Shown here one piece after another: positions 8,474-17,819 of a DNA stretch of 29,552 bases. The stretch spans positions 1 through 29,552 of the forward strand of contig NW_007360640.1 of assembly GCF_000192795.1 (NCBI RefSeq), written 5' to 3'. The notes below the pieces were generated by a model that was not told the DNA's origin, ran no database searches, and saw nothing but the letters and a program-made list of their open reading frames with translations. Numbering within the stretch: position 1 is the stretch's first letter; the number at the start of each line of letters is the position of its first letter. The translations under genes and the position numbers were made by a program. Origin of the DNA: Vavraia culicis subsp. floridensis. Taxonomy: Eukaryota; Microsporidia; Pleistophoridae.

Positions 8474-9763
8474 ATGATAACTCACTGCTCAATCACAACC
8501 AACATATTTACATTTGCCTTAAATATCTACCAACTGGCAGTGATACTTGCCAAGACGTACTACCGCTCAATTGTGATGACACCCCGTATGAAGGTATGTG
8601 CGTGTATGCACGTTGTTTATAACGTACTATCCGGTGTGTATGCTTTGTGTAGTGTGGTGATGGTTTGTTATGATGGGTTGTATTTTTTGAGGTACTGCTG
8701 TGAATATGTGCAGATGGTGATTGTGTTGTTGGTAGTTGAGGTGGGAAAGGAGAAGAGGGTTTTGGGAGAGAGAGGGATGAGTGGTAGTGTGGGAGGGGTG
8801 AGTGGTGGTCTGGGAGGGGTGAGTGGTGGTGTGGGAGGGGTGAGTGGTGGTCTGGGAAGAAATGTGAAGAAGAGCAAAGGTGTTAAAAATAGCAAAGGTG
8901 TTAAGAAGGGCATGAAAAGAGGATTGAAACAAAGTGATCAGCATTTAAAACAGAGTGGAGAGGTAGAACGTGGTGAGAACGCAAAGGATGATCAAGAATT
9001 GGTTATAAAGGTTGAAGGGAGGGCAAATAATGGAGAAGAAGCAATTGATGAGATCAAGGATGTGGTAGTTGATAGAACGGGCGGAGATGAAAATGTAAAG
9101 AGGATGCACCGTGAGGATGCGGAACGAGTGGTGGTACCGGGTACAGAGGAGGATGATGCAAGAATGGGCACTGCATTTGAGGACGGTATCAGCGCAATTA
9201 ACAATTTTACGACCGAATCGTACGGTGTTGGCATTAGGAACGCGTTTACTGGTGGTGCTCACCGTTTTGATGGCACTACGTACGACAGCACGTACAGGAA
9301 CAGCTCTGCACCCCATCATCACCCTGCACCGTACCGCACTGCACGTGCATCTACAACCGATCTACCACTCATACCGCTAACCTTCACCACAACAACATCC
9401 GTTCTGCTAAGCATTGCATGCATTTACTTCAAAAACTTACCAACGCTGCTCAACGTGGTCGCCAGCACACTCATCACATGCAACCTTTTATTCTTCCTGC
9501 TTCTCAACTGTGTGTACCGTGCCAGTGCTATGAATGCGCTCTCTACCGTGCTGTTCATCATTGCTGAGGTACTCAGTACTTTCATACAGGTCAAGGTGCT
9601 TAGAAAAAGCATCTTTCTTGATATCCTTACCTGCACTAACGTGTTTGCTATGGTAACACAGTTCAAGAGCGTTGAGCACGTGCTGTTTAGTGGATCGGAG
9701 AGAATACCGTTTTATACCGCGTTGATGCCTGAGAACTATGATGACTCGGCCCGTGGAAAGTAG
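8474..9763 (+). CDS. Multi-span membrane protein of unknown family
   Basis: The product has 429 residues and I do not recognise the family. Hydrophobic segments cluster at both ends. Three lie in the first ~95 residues (FTFALNIYQLAVILA, HVVYNVLSGVYALCSVVMV, VQMVIVLLVV). Four lie in the last ~125 (SVLLSIACIYF, LLNVVASTLITCNLLFFLLL, ALSTVLFIIAEVLSTFIQV, SIFLDILTCTNVFAMV). Between them is a hydrophilic, charged region of ~200 residues that opens with a Gly/Val/Ser tandem repeat (units like VGGVSGGLG) encoded by a 24-bp DNA repeat. The paired membrane blocks and bulky variable linker suggest a membrane protein whose cytosolic loop grew by repeat expansion. TATAA 24-28 bp upstream supports this ATG. 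The N-terminal block is the least certain part: it could be spurious, with the real gene starting further in. Confidence 0.55.
   Translation: MITHCSITTNIFTFALNIYQLAVILAKTYYRSIVMTPRMKVCACMHVVYNVLSGVYALCSVVMVCYDGLYFLRYCCEYVQMVIVLLVVEVGKEKRVLGERGMSGSVGGVSGGLGGVSGGVGGVSGGLGRNVKKSKGVKNSKGVKKGMKRGLKQSDQHLKQSGEVERGENAKDDQELVIKVEGRANNGEEAIDEIKDVVVDRTGGDENVKRMHREDAERVVVPGTEEDDARMGTAFEDGISAINNFTTESYGVGIRNAFTGGAHRFDGTTYDSTYRNSSAPHHHPAPYRTARASTTDLPLIPLTFTTTTSVLLSIACIYFKNLPTLLNVVASTLITCNLLFFLLLNCVYRASAMNALSTVLFIIAEVLSTFIQVKVLRKSIFLDILTCTNVFAMVTQFKSVEHVLFSGSERIPFYTALMPENYDDSARGK
8788..8860. repeat. 24-bp coding repeat (Gly/Val/Ser-rich)
   Basis: Three near-identical copies of GGAGGGGTGAGTGGTGGT plus six bases (CTGGGA or GTGGGA), in frame, encoding GGVSGGLG/GGVSGGVG. 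G-rich on the coding strand. Confidence 0.85.
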
Positions 9764-9795
9764 AACGGTATTATCTTGTTAGAAAATGAGAAGGG

Positions 9796-9952
9796 GCATT
9801 GATGGAAGGGTTTGAGGGGGTATGTGGAATAGATAGGGCATTGATGGAAGGGTTTGAGGGGGTATGTGGAATAGATAGGGCATTGATGGAAGGGTTTGAG
9901 GGGGTATGTGGAATAGATAGGGCATTGATGGAAGGGTTTGAGGGGGTATGTG
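9796..9952. repeat. 42-bp minisatellite
   Basis: Four copies (the last incomplete) with starts at 9796, 9838, 9880 and 9922. The unit begins GCATTGATGGAAGGGTTTGA and continues GGGGGTATGTGGAATAGATAGG. Copies are identical, so the array is young. It starts 33 bp after the membrane protein stop codon. Confidence 0.95.
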
Positions 9953-10137
9953 ATACTATGACGGAGAATGAGGGTTAGAAAATAGGAACGATTTACTACG
10001 CTAGAGGATGCTAGGTTAGGGAATTAAACCGTTCACCAGCACGATAAAGAACAGCTTACGTTTGGGTTGGAGCAGAGGATAGCAAGGAGAGCTATCGCTG
10101 CATGCCAAGACCTGCTGGACCGTAGTAGAACTAAAAC

Positions 10138-10232
10138 ACGTTTTATGACGTTGATGGACCGCAGCACGATATAAGCACGGTTGCACAGTTCAAATACTGT
10201 GGAGAGTGGGGCACTACCGCGTCATAAAACGT
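10138..10232. other. 95-bp segment bounded by a perfect 13-bp inverted repeat, with internal hairpin
   Basis: ACGTTTTATGACG at 10138-10150 is exactly complementary to CGTCATAAAACGT at 10220-10232. Inside lies a second perfect stem, CACAGT (10184-10189) with ACTGTG (10196-10201) around a TCAAAT loop. The transcript could fold as a stem with an internal stem-loop. It could be a small structured RNA or a MITE-like element; I see no target-site duplication. Confidence 0.4.
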
Positions 10233-10333
10233 AAATAGCACGGTGCTGTCAATTCCGCACTGGAAATAATTATTTGATGAAAAGAACGTACAAACCACTG
10301 GCAACACACCAAACGGCAGGTAAACCATGCTAA

Positions 10334-10780
10334 TCACCGCTCTTTACACACAAACACGCCCTTAACATCTCCTAAACACACCACCTCATCATCAAAAACG
10401 TATGCCTGCATTTCGCCGTCCTCAACCTGCACCATTTCAAACCGATCACTCGCAAACATCGATCTATCGATGTGTACAAGGAAGGTGTGCGTGTAGACAT
10501 CAAAAGGTACTTCACTGTTGCACTGCTCGGCATGTGCCCTGCTCATGTTCGTACCTACGTTTGTACCGCAGTTCATGCCAACGCTACGGCTCACATCCTT
10601 ACGGCTGTGCTTTTCTGCTTGCTTCGCCCGCTGTGTCGTAACATGTGGGATAGCTGCCAATAAACGTTCTTTGTCCACCCCTTCATCCTCGTGCTGTTCC
10701 AACAGCGGTTCATCCTCGTTTTTACGCACCTTTGGTTCGAATACCATTTTAAGTTTTCCTCCACGTGTTCTTTCGCTCAT
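10334..10780 (-). CDS. Small acidic/basic protein, possibly RNA polymerase III subunit Rpc53 (RPC4)
   Basis: The product has 148 residues from the ATG at 10780. The start is chosen because ACCACCC directly precedes it and TATAA lies about 21 bp upstream; the open frame extends further only through non-promoter sequence. The N-terminus is basic (RGGKLKMVFEPKVRKNEDE), recalling the 'K-F-x-P-K' segment near the front of RPC4/Rpc53. The C-terminus (DDEVVCLGDVKGVFVCKER) resembles the closing 'LG-[ED]-[VI]-x-x-K-[LV]-V' strand of that family. The middle is charged and shows no domain. Rpc53 would pair with Rpc37 in Pol III termination and re-initiation. The similarity is short and visual only, so the alternative is an unassigned microsporidian protein. 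It is divergently arranged with the Isd11-like gene. Confidence 0.5.
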   Translation of the reverse strand: MSERTRGGKLKMVFEPKVRKNEDEPLLEQHEDEGVDKERLLAAIPHVTTQRAKQAEKHSRKDVSRSVGMNCGTNVGTNMSRAHAEQCNSEVPFDVYTHTFLVHIDRSMFASDRFEMVQVEDGEMQAYVFDDEVVCLGDVKGVFVCKER

Positions 10781-11577
<797 letters not shown>

Positions 11578-12113
11578 GATGGAATGAGTGCATTAAATTA
11601 GATTTATGGACTGTTGCGTTTTTGTGGGTGGTACGGTGTGAATTGTTTTTGGCTCTCTGTGGTGCAGATTGTGATTATTTGCTGAGCTTTTATGCACTGC
11701 TATTTTATATTTTTATGCTACGTTGTATTTTGCTAGTGTAATTGTTCTTTATTCTTCTTGTTATTCAAAAACATGCGCAAATATTCTTCTTGTTGTTCAA
11801 TCGCTCCCTTTCCTTTATTTTCTCTTCTCCTCTTCTCCTCTTCTCCTCTTCTCCTCTTCTCCTCTTCTCCTCTTCTCCTCTTCTCCTCTTCTCCTCTTCT
11901 CCTCTTCTCCTCTTCTCCTCTTCTCCTCTTCTCCTCTTCTCCTCTTCTCCTCTTCTCCTCTTCTCCTCTTCTCCTCTTCTCCTCTTCTCCTCTTCTCCTC
12001 TTCTCCTCTTCCTTTCTCTCCTTCCTTATTTTTTGTTACACACACCACAGTTCGCTCCTCGCACTGCCACACCCCCGATCAAACGCAATTTATTTCCAAT
12101 TTTTTCCATCCCC
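11578..12113. other. Intergenic, dominated by a polypyrimidine repeat
   Basis: This is the spacer between the Isd11-like and Yif1 genes. It consists mainly of the 8-bp CT-rich array (11825-12010) followed by ~100 bp of promoter sequence with CAATTTATTTCC and TTTTTTCCATCCCC up to the ATG. Long open frames through the array (Ser-Pro-Leu-Leu-Phe repeats on +, Arg-Arg-Gly-Glu-Glu on -) are repeat artefacts. Confidence 0.7.
11825..12010. repeat. 8-bp polypyrimidine microsatellite, (TTCTCCTC)23
   Basis: Twenty-three uninterrupted copies of TTCTCCTC, all pyrimidine on the plus strand. It ends ~100 bp upstream of the Yif1 ATG. Long homopurine-homopyrimidine tracts of this kind can form triplex (H-DNA). 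Confidence 0.97.
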
Positions 12114-12704
12114 ATGGACACCCTCGGCCAAAACGCTATAAACGCGGGCAAGTCGTACGTAAACACCCGCATGCACACTTTTGCACCATCCATCCTCCGT
12201 CCATACTTCAAAGTGTCACCAAACTACGTGCTATCACGCATCCTTCTCCTGCTCTTTCCGTTCAGCACCTCACGATGGACCCTGTTCTCGCCGGACCTGT
12301 ACGTGCCATTCGTATCGTACCAGTCCTTTCTGCTGGTCAAAGCGCTGTGCATCAAAAACAACAAACTGTTCGCGTATTACTTCACCAAAACGGTGGTGAT
12401 TGAAGCACTGGTCATTGTTTTTGTGAAGGCGCTGTCTTTCTTCCTGGACATTGAGGTTATGGTGGTTAACTTGCTGGCAGTTTCGTTCCACAAGTACCTT
12501 GTGATGATGGTTGGGCTTGTCTGCGGTGCGATGAAGGTCTTTGTGTTCAGGATTGTTTGGCTGTACCTGATGGTTGCGCTCTTCGTGTTTTTTTGCCGGG
12601 GATTTAAATTTGTGATTGGATCGTGCGGTGTGAGAAGGAAGAGCGTGTATTTTTTGATGTTTGTGGTGTTTTTGGAGTGCTGTTACGTTGTTCTGTTGAG
12701 TTGA
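12114..12704 (+). CDS. YIF1: Yif1 homologue, ER-Golgi vesicle transport membrane protein
   Basis: The 196-residue protein has the Yif1 layout. The N-terminal helix GQNAINAGKSYVNTRM corresponds to the family's 'GQ-x5-GK-x-Y-V'. It is followed by LRPYFKVSPNYVLSRILLLLFPF (family: 'L-[KR]-YYF-x-V-x-x-x-YV-x-x-K[LI]-x-x-LLFPF'), then FSPDLYVPFVSYQSFLLV (family: 'APDLYIP-x-MAF-x-TY'). Four to five membrane segments complete the C-terminal half. Yif1 pairs with Yip1 on COPII vesicles and early Golgi. The protein is shorter than yeast Yif1 (314), lacking the cytosolic N-terminal region. The open frame runs upstream through the CT-rich array, but homology starts at the ATG at 12114, preceded by CATCCCC. 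A C-terminal hydrophobic stretch ends at VVLLS. Confidence 0.85.
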   Translation: MDTLGQNAINAGKSYVNTRMHTFAPSILRPYFKVSPNYVLSRILLLLFPFSTSRWTLFSPDLYVPFVSYQSFLLVKALCIKNNKLFAYYFTKTVVIEALVIVFVKALSFFLDIEVMVVNLLAVSFHKYLVMMVGLVCGAMKVFVFRIVWLYLMVALFVFFCRGFKFVIGSCGVRRKSVYFLMFVVFLECCYVVLLS

Positions 12705-14045
12705 CGGGTGAAGATGCTGCGATGAGAGGAAGAGTGGTAAAATAATAAAATGTAATTCTAAAAAATGGTGCAGGTACAGGCTCTATCCCATCGCAGATTG
12801 ATCTGCAATAGGTGCTCACGCTATCAAATCGTTTTTCTGGTGAGGCTCTTTTCGTACCGTGCTCACACCTGCTGCTTTAATTACATTCAGCATTTTATCG
12901 CAGCTCACATTCACTCAGATAACGCTCTGGGATGGCGAATGCACCGCACGATATTTCGAGCACCGATAAAATGTAGTTTTTGGTGGCAGATAAGCGAGCA
13001 CTCATTCGATGAATGAATGAATGAATGCCCGTAAAAATACGTATCGGTGCAGCTGAATGTCATTAAATTTACGTATCGTTGCCATAAATACTTAGAGGTG
13101 CAACATTCAACTCAAATTATGATTTATAATTCTCAGCAACAGCAAACTTGAAGTAAATAGCATCATCTACAAACAGCAACACGGCACGAATACCCCAGGA
13201 TTACATAACCGCAATATTTTTGTGTTGTTAAACTGCAAAACTATAAATTTATGAAAAAGTTTTACCCCTGCGACGTCTGTACTTATCAGAATCATTTGTA
13301 CAGTTCTTTCGCATTCCAAGTTCGTCTGAACTTGTACCCGACAGGGCCGGGATGACGAAACATGGTTACTGCAGGCTTGGACGATGACAGATGATTTGTC
13401 CTGTGCGGTGTCTTTCTGACTGGTCTTGTAAATAAATATTATTTGTTGACGTGTTTTGTGCACCGATCTTTTGTGCATTCTTTCTGGTTGACCTGGGCAT
13501 TTCATTGCGGCTTTGAGTCCATGGTAGTTGGTGGTTGTCCGGCATGACAACGGACACGTATTGTTGTACGGCCATAATTCATGGTTCTTGCCTGCATGTG
13601 CTCGCTGGTCATCCTTGTAGAGCCCGGTACGTTGCACTGCGATTTAATCAACACGTTTTTGCATAAATGCACATTTCTTATTCATTCGATCAATTGCAGG
13701 GCTGCTCTGCGATTTGTAGCAAAATGTCTTTGATTGGGTAGCACAGCACATGCTATCGCTTATCAAGCGCAGCATTCGTTCAAATCTTCTCTTCTCATTG
13801 AAAAGAGTTATCCTAAGCAAGAAGTGTAAGTCTACCGAATAAATAATCGTAAGATCACAACTAAATACGAACTTTTGAACCATAACTGCTGCTTGAGGTG
13901 CTACTTGGTATGTTCTGATGGCATTTACATTGCATGCTAAGGAGATGGGCTGGTACTTCAGGACCGCAGGTCTCCAACCAGCAACAAATTCACGAACACT
14001 AGCCGATTTTAATTATTTGAACTTAAAAGCTTTGCACGCATGCAT
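12705..14045. other. Intergenic, no supported gene; two doubtful minus-strand frames
   Basis: This 1.3-kb stretch contains two adjoining minus-strand frames. 13644-13883 (79 codons, true ATG) and 13167-13637 (156 codons, no ATG at its head) resemble no family I know, and neither has the TATA or C-rich start context seen elsewhere. A degraded gene or element is possible. A short (GAAT)n run lies near 13009-13026. Confidence 0.45.
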
Positions 14046-14777
14046 CTATCGTTCATTGCCTCTTTGTTTATGAGATGCAATCAACTTAACTATCATATCC
14101 GAACATACAACGAAGGCCTCATGCTCGTCCAATTCAAGCCTCATAGTTTTCGCCAATTCCAAACTTTCTTTCTCGCTGTCCACGAGTATTTTAAACAGCC
14201 TGAACCGATCAGACTCGTCGTAGTGCATGATAAACAAATTGAACTGCTTCGTGTTATCCGGCACGTCCTGCAGTATAAAATCAATCATACGGTCAATACG
14301 GCAGATTGTAAAGTTTCTGAATATCTTTGAAGCAATTCTTACCAGCAGAGTTTGCTTAGGAAGTATTTTTTGGCGTTGAATATCGCTATGGAATATACGG
14401 CACTCAGCAACCTTGCGGTAGTCTTTCACAAACGCTCGCAAAAACTTTTTGTAGTACGATTTATCGTTTGTGTTAGCGCTTAGGTTCCGTAACTCATCTT
14501 TTGACTCGAGTGCATCGAATTCGTACATAGGATAAGATACGTTGTCCTCGTCATTTAGTTTCACTGATGCAAGCGAACAGAAACACGAACCTATTGTTCC
14601 ATCCATAAATTCATCTCTGGGAAGGTCTAAAGCATTAGCATACACCACTTCGGCAAGGTCGGTATATGCACGGTTGGCAGCACCAAGCAAAACGTACAAT
14701 GCTGATATGGTAAGCATTATAAGAACGAGTGCGGATGCTGTGGATGCAATGCAAAATGTTTTGGTAGTTCTCTTCAT
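14046..14777 (-). CDS. Signal-anchored protein, paralogue 1 of a tandem pair (unknown family)
   Basis: The product has 243 residues from the ATG at 14777; the upstream TTG of the open frame is not a credible start. A short basic head (MKRTTK) precedes one hydrophobic segment (about residues 10-31, ALVLIMLTISALYVLLGA). This is either a signal anchor or an uncleaved signal peptide placing most of the protein in the lumen, outside or on a membrane surface. The rest is mixed charged and helical. The core LLVRIASKIFRNFTICRID near the middle matches the neighbouring gene almost residue for residue, and QFNLFIMHYDE and a final DMIVKL segment are also shared. I do not recognise the family and claim no enzyme function. 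TATAAATA lies 20 bp upstream of the ATG, exactly as in the paralogue. Confidence 0.75.
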   Translation of the reverse strand: MKRTTKTFCIASTASALVLIMLTISALYVLLGAANRAYTDLAEVVYANALDLPRDEFMDGTIGSCFCSLASVKLNDEDNVSYPMYEFDALESKDELRNLSANTNDKSYYKKFLRAFVKDYRKVAECRIFHSDIQRQKILPKQTLLVRIASKIFRNFTICRIDRMIDFILQDVPDNTKQFNLFIMHYDESDRFRLFKILVDSEKESLELAKTMRLELDEHEAFVVCSDMIVKLIASHKQRGNER

Positions 14778-14796
14778 ACAGCTCAATATTTCTTTT

Positions 14797-14804
14797 TATT
14801 TATA
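14797..14804 (-). promoter_or_regulatory. TATA box of paralogue 1
   Basis: TATAAATA on the minus strand, 20 bp before the ATG at 14777. Its context (GTATAAATA) is identical to that at 16243-16251. Confidence 0.6.
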
Positions 14805-14971
14805 CTTTTTATACGAAAATACTACTTTTGACTTGAAAGGCCCTTTAAATGACAGATGATCACCTGTCATTATTAAAAATTTTTATCGTTGATACACTGC
14901 TCATCATTCATGAGCAATGAGCGTGGTGATTTGATATGAAAGCCTGTGCTTGGTATGATAGCAGGTTTATA

Positions 14972-15130
14972 GCACGGTTCTTGAATTATGGCAACGATAC
15001 GAACAGAAAGGAGAAGCATTGTGCATCAAAGGATTTAACATGTGTTAAAGGCACGGTTCTTGAATTATGGCAACGATACGAACAGAAAGGAGAAGCGTTG
15101 TGCATCAAAGGATTTAACATATGTTAAAGG
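14972..15130. repeat. 79-bp tandem duplication between the paralogues
   Basis: Two adjacent copies, 14972-15050 and 15051-15129, both starting GCACGGTTCTTGAATTATGG and ending near TGTTAAAG. They differ at only two places (CATTGTG/CGTTGTG and CATGTGT/CATATGT), so the duplication is recent. It lies upstream of paralogue 1 and contains no supported gene. Confidence 0.95.
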
Positions 15131-15404
15131 ATCGTTTTACAATGGCACACTCGGACACAGCAACCGTACTGCATGCACCAAAATGCTTGTACTTGGTTTC
15201 GCAGATGCCGTATTACTTGGCAGGTAGTTTTTGTACTCCTTACGGTGTGTGGTATTCACCACCAAAAAATTGTGTTTTGATCGTTGATAGGATCGTTTGC
15301 CCATTAAAATATTATCCTTCGTTGATAAAACCATTTATGGTGGTTACCACATCTTTTTTTCAAATGAATTTATTCAAAATTTCTTATTTGATGCGATTGC
15401 CCCT

Positions 15405-16223
15405 TCAAATACTTTGATCAGAATCAGCTGCGTTCTCTTGTGCACTACCGTCCTGCTCACCATCCATTTTGAGATCTTTGTTCAAATTCGTTGGTTTTTC
15501 CTCTTCCCTAAACGACAGCGCCAGCATTTTTACGATAATATCCATGTAAATTGTTGTCGCCTCTCTTTCATCCGATTTTATTTTGTGAGTGTCCTGAAAC
15601 ACCGAAGTTTCGTTGTTTTCATCAACCAAGAATTTGTGGACACTAAGAAGGCCCGGCTCGTAGCACATGACAAATGCGTTGTACTGCTTCGGCTTTTCTG
15701 GGACCCTTGCGCCCAAAAAACCGAACAGACTGTCAATCTTACATACGGTATAGTTTTTAAAGAGCCTTGCTGCCAGTCGAACCAAACAGTCCTGTCGTTG
15801 AACTATTTTCTGCTCTGCCATTTGGTCCAACGGAATAAACACGTTCTCCGGTTCATTTTCCTCCCACTTTACGCATCTGCGAATCAACTCTTGGTAGTAC
15901 ACCTCGGCGCACTTGGTCTTGTCAGCGTTCTTTTCCGCTTTTTGGTAGTTTTTCCTGTTAACGAGACACTGAAGTATGATGATCGGCTCATCTCGCGCAG
16001 CCCTCTGTGATGTAAGGATCATGTAGTTGTCAGTTATTTTCTTTGCTATGTTCGTGCCATCACCGATAGCACTCATAAAATAGGATTGCATGGACTCATA
16101 GCGGTCCATGTATGCGTGGTTAGTGGTTTTAAGCAGATACCAAGAGAACAGAACCGGTCCAAATATGAGAATACTGCCCAGTGGTATTGCTATGGCCAAT
16201 ATACTAAGACATGATTTCTTCAT
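15405..16223 (-). CDS. Signal-anchored protein, paralogue 2 of a tandem pair (unknown family)
   Basis: The product has 272 residues and starts MKKSCLSILAIAIPLGSILI, a basic head followed by a ~25-residue hydrophobic segment. A hydrophilic body follows, and then an acidic, Gln/Asp/Ser-rich tail of ~30 residues that paralogue 1 lacks. The shared core is DCLVRLAARLFKNYTVCKID, followed by VPEKPKQYNAFVMCYEP, aligned with VPDNTKQFNLFIMHYDE in paralogue 1; the shared C-terminal helix is YMDIIVKMLALS. The two genes lie head to tail with a ~630-bp spacer and clearly arose by tandem duplication, with substantial divergence outside the core. The family is unknown to me. Secreted or surface exposure is plausible from topology, but not shown. 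Confidence 0.77.
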   Translation of the reverse strand: MKKSCLSILAIAIPLGSILIFGPVLFSWYLLKTTNHAYMDRYESMQSYFMSAIGDGTNIAKKITDNYMILTSQRAARDEPIIILQCLVNRKNYQKAEKNADKTKCAEVYYQELIRRCVKWEENEPENVFIPLDQMAEQKIVQRQDCLVRLAARLFKNYTVCKIDSLFGFLGARVPEKPKQYNAFVMCYEPGLLSVHKFLVDENNETSVFQDTHKIKSDEREATTIYMDIIVKMLALSFREEEKPTNLNKDLKMDGEQDGSAQENAADSDQSI

Positions 16224-16242
16224 GTTCTACAAAATGTGTTTG

Positions 16243-16250
16243 TATTTATA
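16243..16250 (-). promoter_or_regulatory. TATA box of paralogue 2
   Basis: TATAAATA on the minus strand, 20 bp before the ATG at 16223, the same octamer and spacing as in paralogue 1. Confidence 0.6.
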
Positions 16251-17819
16251 CTTTTGCTTTTCGATAATCATTTTGCGGCTGATTATTTTCCAGAAATGAA
16301 TGATTAAGGAGAATTTTTAACTTTGGTTCTGAAATACGCGAATGCTTGACCTGTGCCCGATTCCGCTGCTAAAGGCCGTTCTAGCTTTAAGCTCACAACG
16401 CAGCCCTGTGCCATCAAAATTGTTACGCGGAGTGGTTGTGCGTACGCGCCACTGCAACAAAATCAAACGGTACCGATCAAAGAAACCATTCCGCTGTAAT
16501 TTATTCTGACATCTCACCGTGATATACCGCCCAAGCATCGATCACAATGCGTAATTAGCTAATTAAATCATTTAAAAATTTTTGCGAGCGCACCACTGAA
16601 AATGCAGGAATATCTCCGTCACCATACACCCAAAAAAGGAAATTAGCGACAAGCAAAAATTGAAAGTATAAACGACAGATTCTAGCGATTTGTGCACCAC
16701 TAGCAGTTAATCACTGCAGTATTTGCTGCTTGTGCTCAAAAATACGTGCTATGATCCGCAATATTTGAGTGCAATCAAAAAATAGCAGAGCGGTAGACGT
16801 AAATAGATCAGCCCGTTTACTGCACCGTACAGGATTTGTGATGCCCGCTAATTCAACATATGCCGATGCAATGGTGTTTATAACCATGGCAGCTCCATTA
16901 CGAACAAATAACACCGAAAAAAAGATAATTTCATCACAACCGCTTCGTGCACGGCTCACAACGAATAACAAGCTGTGACCAAAAAAATATTTTGCTATTC
17001 TAAATTAGCGATGGGCAGTTTGAAAAGGAGTGACGAGCAAAAATTACGTTTTGAATACAAAGAGAGGGTGCGGTGATGCAAGATGACCTGAGTGCGGAGT
17101 AAAGGATGAACAATCGTATTTTTGGTGGAGAGGTGTGAAGTAAAATTGCGGTTGTGCGATCGTATAGTACATGGCCTGGTGTGTTGAACGTAGAATTGTT
17201 ACACGCCCGGTACAAACATCAAAATGAGATAAATTGGACGAATCCTAAAAATAATAATTTGTGCAATTTTGTAGGAATATTTGCTTTTCTATTTTTTACT
17301 TTTCTATTTTTCACTTTTTTCCTTACGATGCACTACCGATCAGTTAACAGTCCTGTCACGCTTGCAGAATCAAACCATTTACCTCATTTGCTAGACGAGG
17401 CACACCAAACCATGGAGCTGGTCGCAATGCGATGGAAAAGCGCAGTGACAGCATTTCTTGCTGTCTATTCTTCTACGTTACGTTGCTTCGCATATTACCG
17501 CCTGCCATCATAAAAAATACTTTTGGTACGTATTACCGCCCGTCATCATCAAAAATACTTTTGGTCCGTATTACCGCCCGTCATCATCAAAAATACTTTT
17601 GGTACGTATTACCGCCCGTCATCATCAAAAATACTTTTGGTACGTATTACCGCCCGTCATCATAAAAAATACTTTTGGTCCGTATTACCGCCTGCCAGCC
17701 ACTCACCGTGTGATACTCCCCTCATCGTGCTACACCGCTACGTTTTGTTCATGCACTGCGCTTCTTCTCCCGTAAACGCTGCCGCCGTGCGCTTAAACCA
17801 ACCAAATTTTTTACCCCTC
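16251..17819. other. Intergenic, no supported gene up to the Vid27 start
   Basis: About 1.5 kb. Frames of 60-120 codons occur, but without ATG-plus-promoter context or family similarity. The 38-bp array occupies 17494-17700. The last 30 bases before 17820 (AAATTTTTTACCCCTC) look like a promoter and leader. Confidence 0.55.
17494..17705. repeat. 38-bp minisatellite upstream of VID27
   Basis: Six copies at exact 38-bp spacing (ATTACCGCC at 17494, 17532, 17570, 17608, 17646, 17684). The unit runs ATTACCGCCCGTCATCATCA then AAAATACTTTTGGTACGT. Copies alternate between GGTACGT and GGTCCGT junctions, and the end copies have CCTGCCA instead of CCCGTCA. Because 38 is not a multiple of three, the array is open in several frames, making artefact ORFs fused to VID27. 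Confidence 0.95.

Larger units (their letters stand above)
9764..10333. other. Intergenic with 42-bp array and a hairpin-forming segment
   Basis: This stretch lies between convergent genes. It holds the 42-bp array and, at 10138-10232, a perfect 13-bp inverted repeat (listed separately). No coding region is supported; the 64-codon minus-strand frame at 10143-10337 has no family resemblance. Confidence 0.55.

Noticed and set aside
11742..12113. Long Ser/Pro/Leu/Phe N-terminal extension of YIF1
   Set aside because: It is translated from the 8-bp microsatellite and open in all three frames; Yif1 homology and the C-rich leader start at 12114.
13167..13883. Two minus-strand frames as a possible degraded transposon
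   Set aside because: I looked for DDE, piggyBac, mariner and zinc-finger motifs in all frames and found no convincing pattern or terminal inverted repeats; left as doubtful.
15121..15417. 98-codon plus-strand ATG frame
   Set aside because: Starts within the 79-bp duplication, overlaps the 3' end of paralogue 2, and has no promoter context or similarity.
17523..17819. N-terminal extension of VID27 through the 38-bp array
   Set aside because: The array is open in several frames because of its sequence. The extension has no homology and the promoter-like context lies after it.
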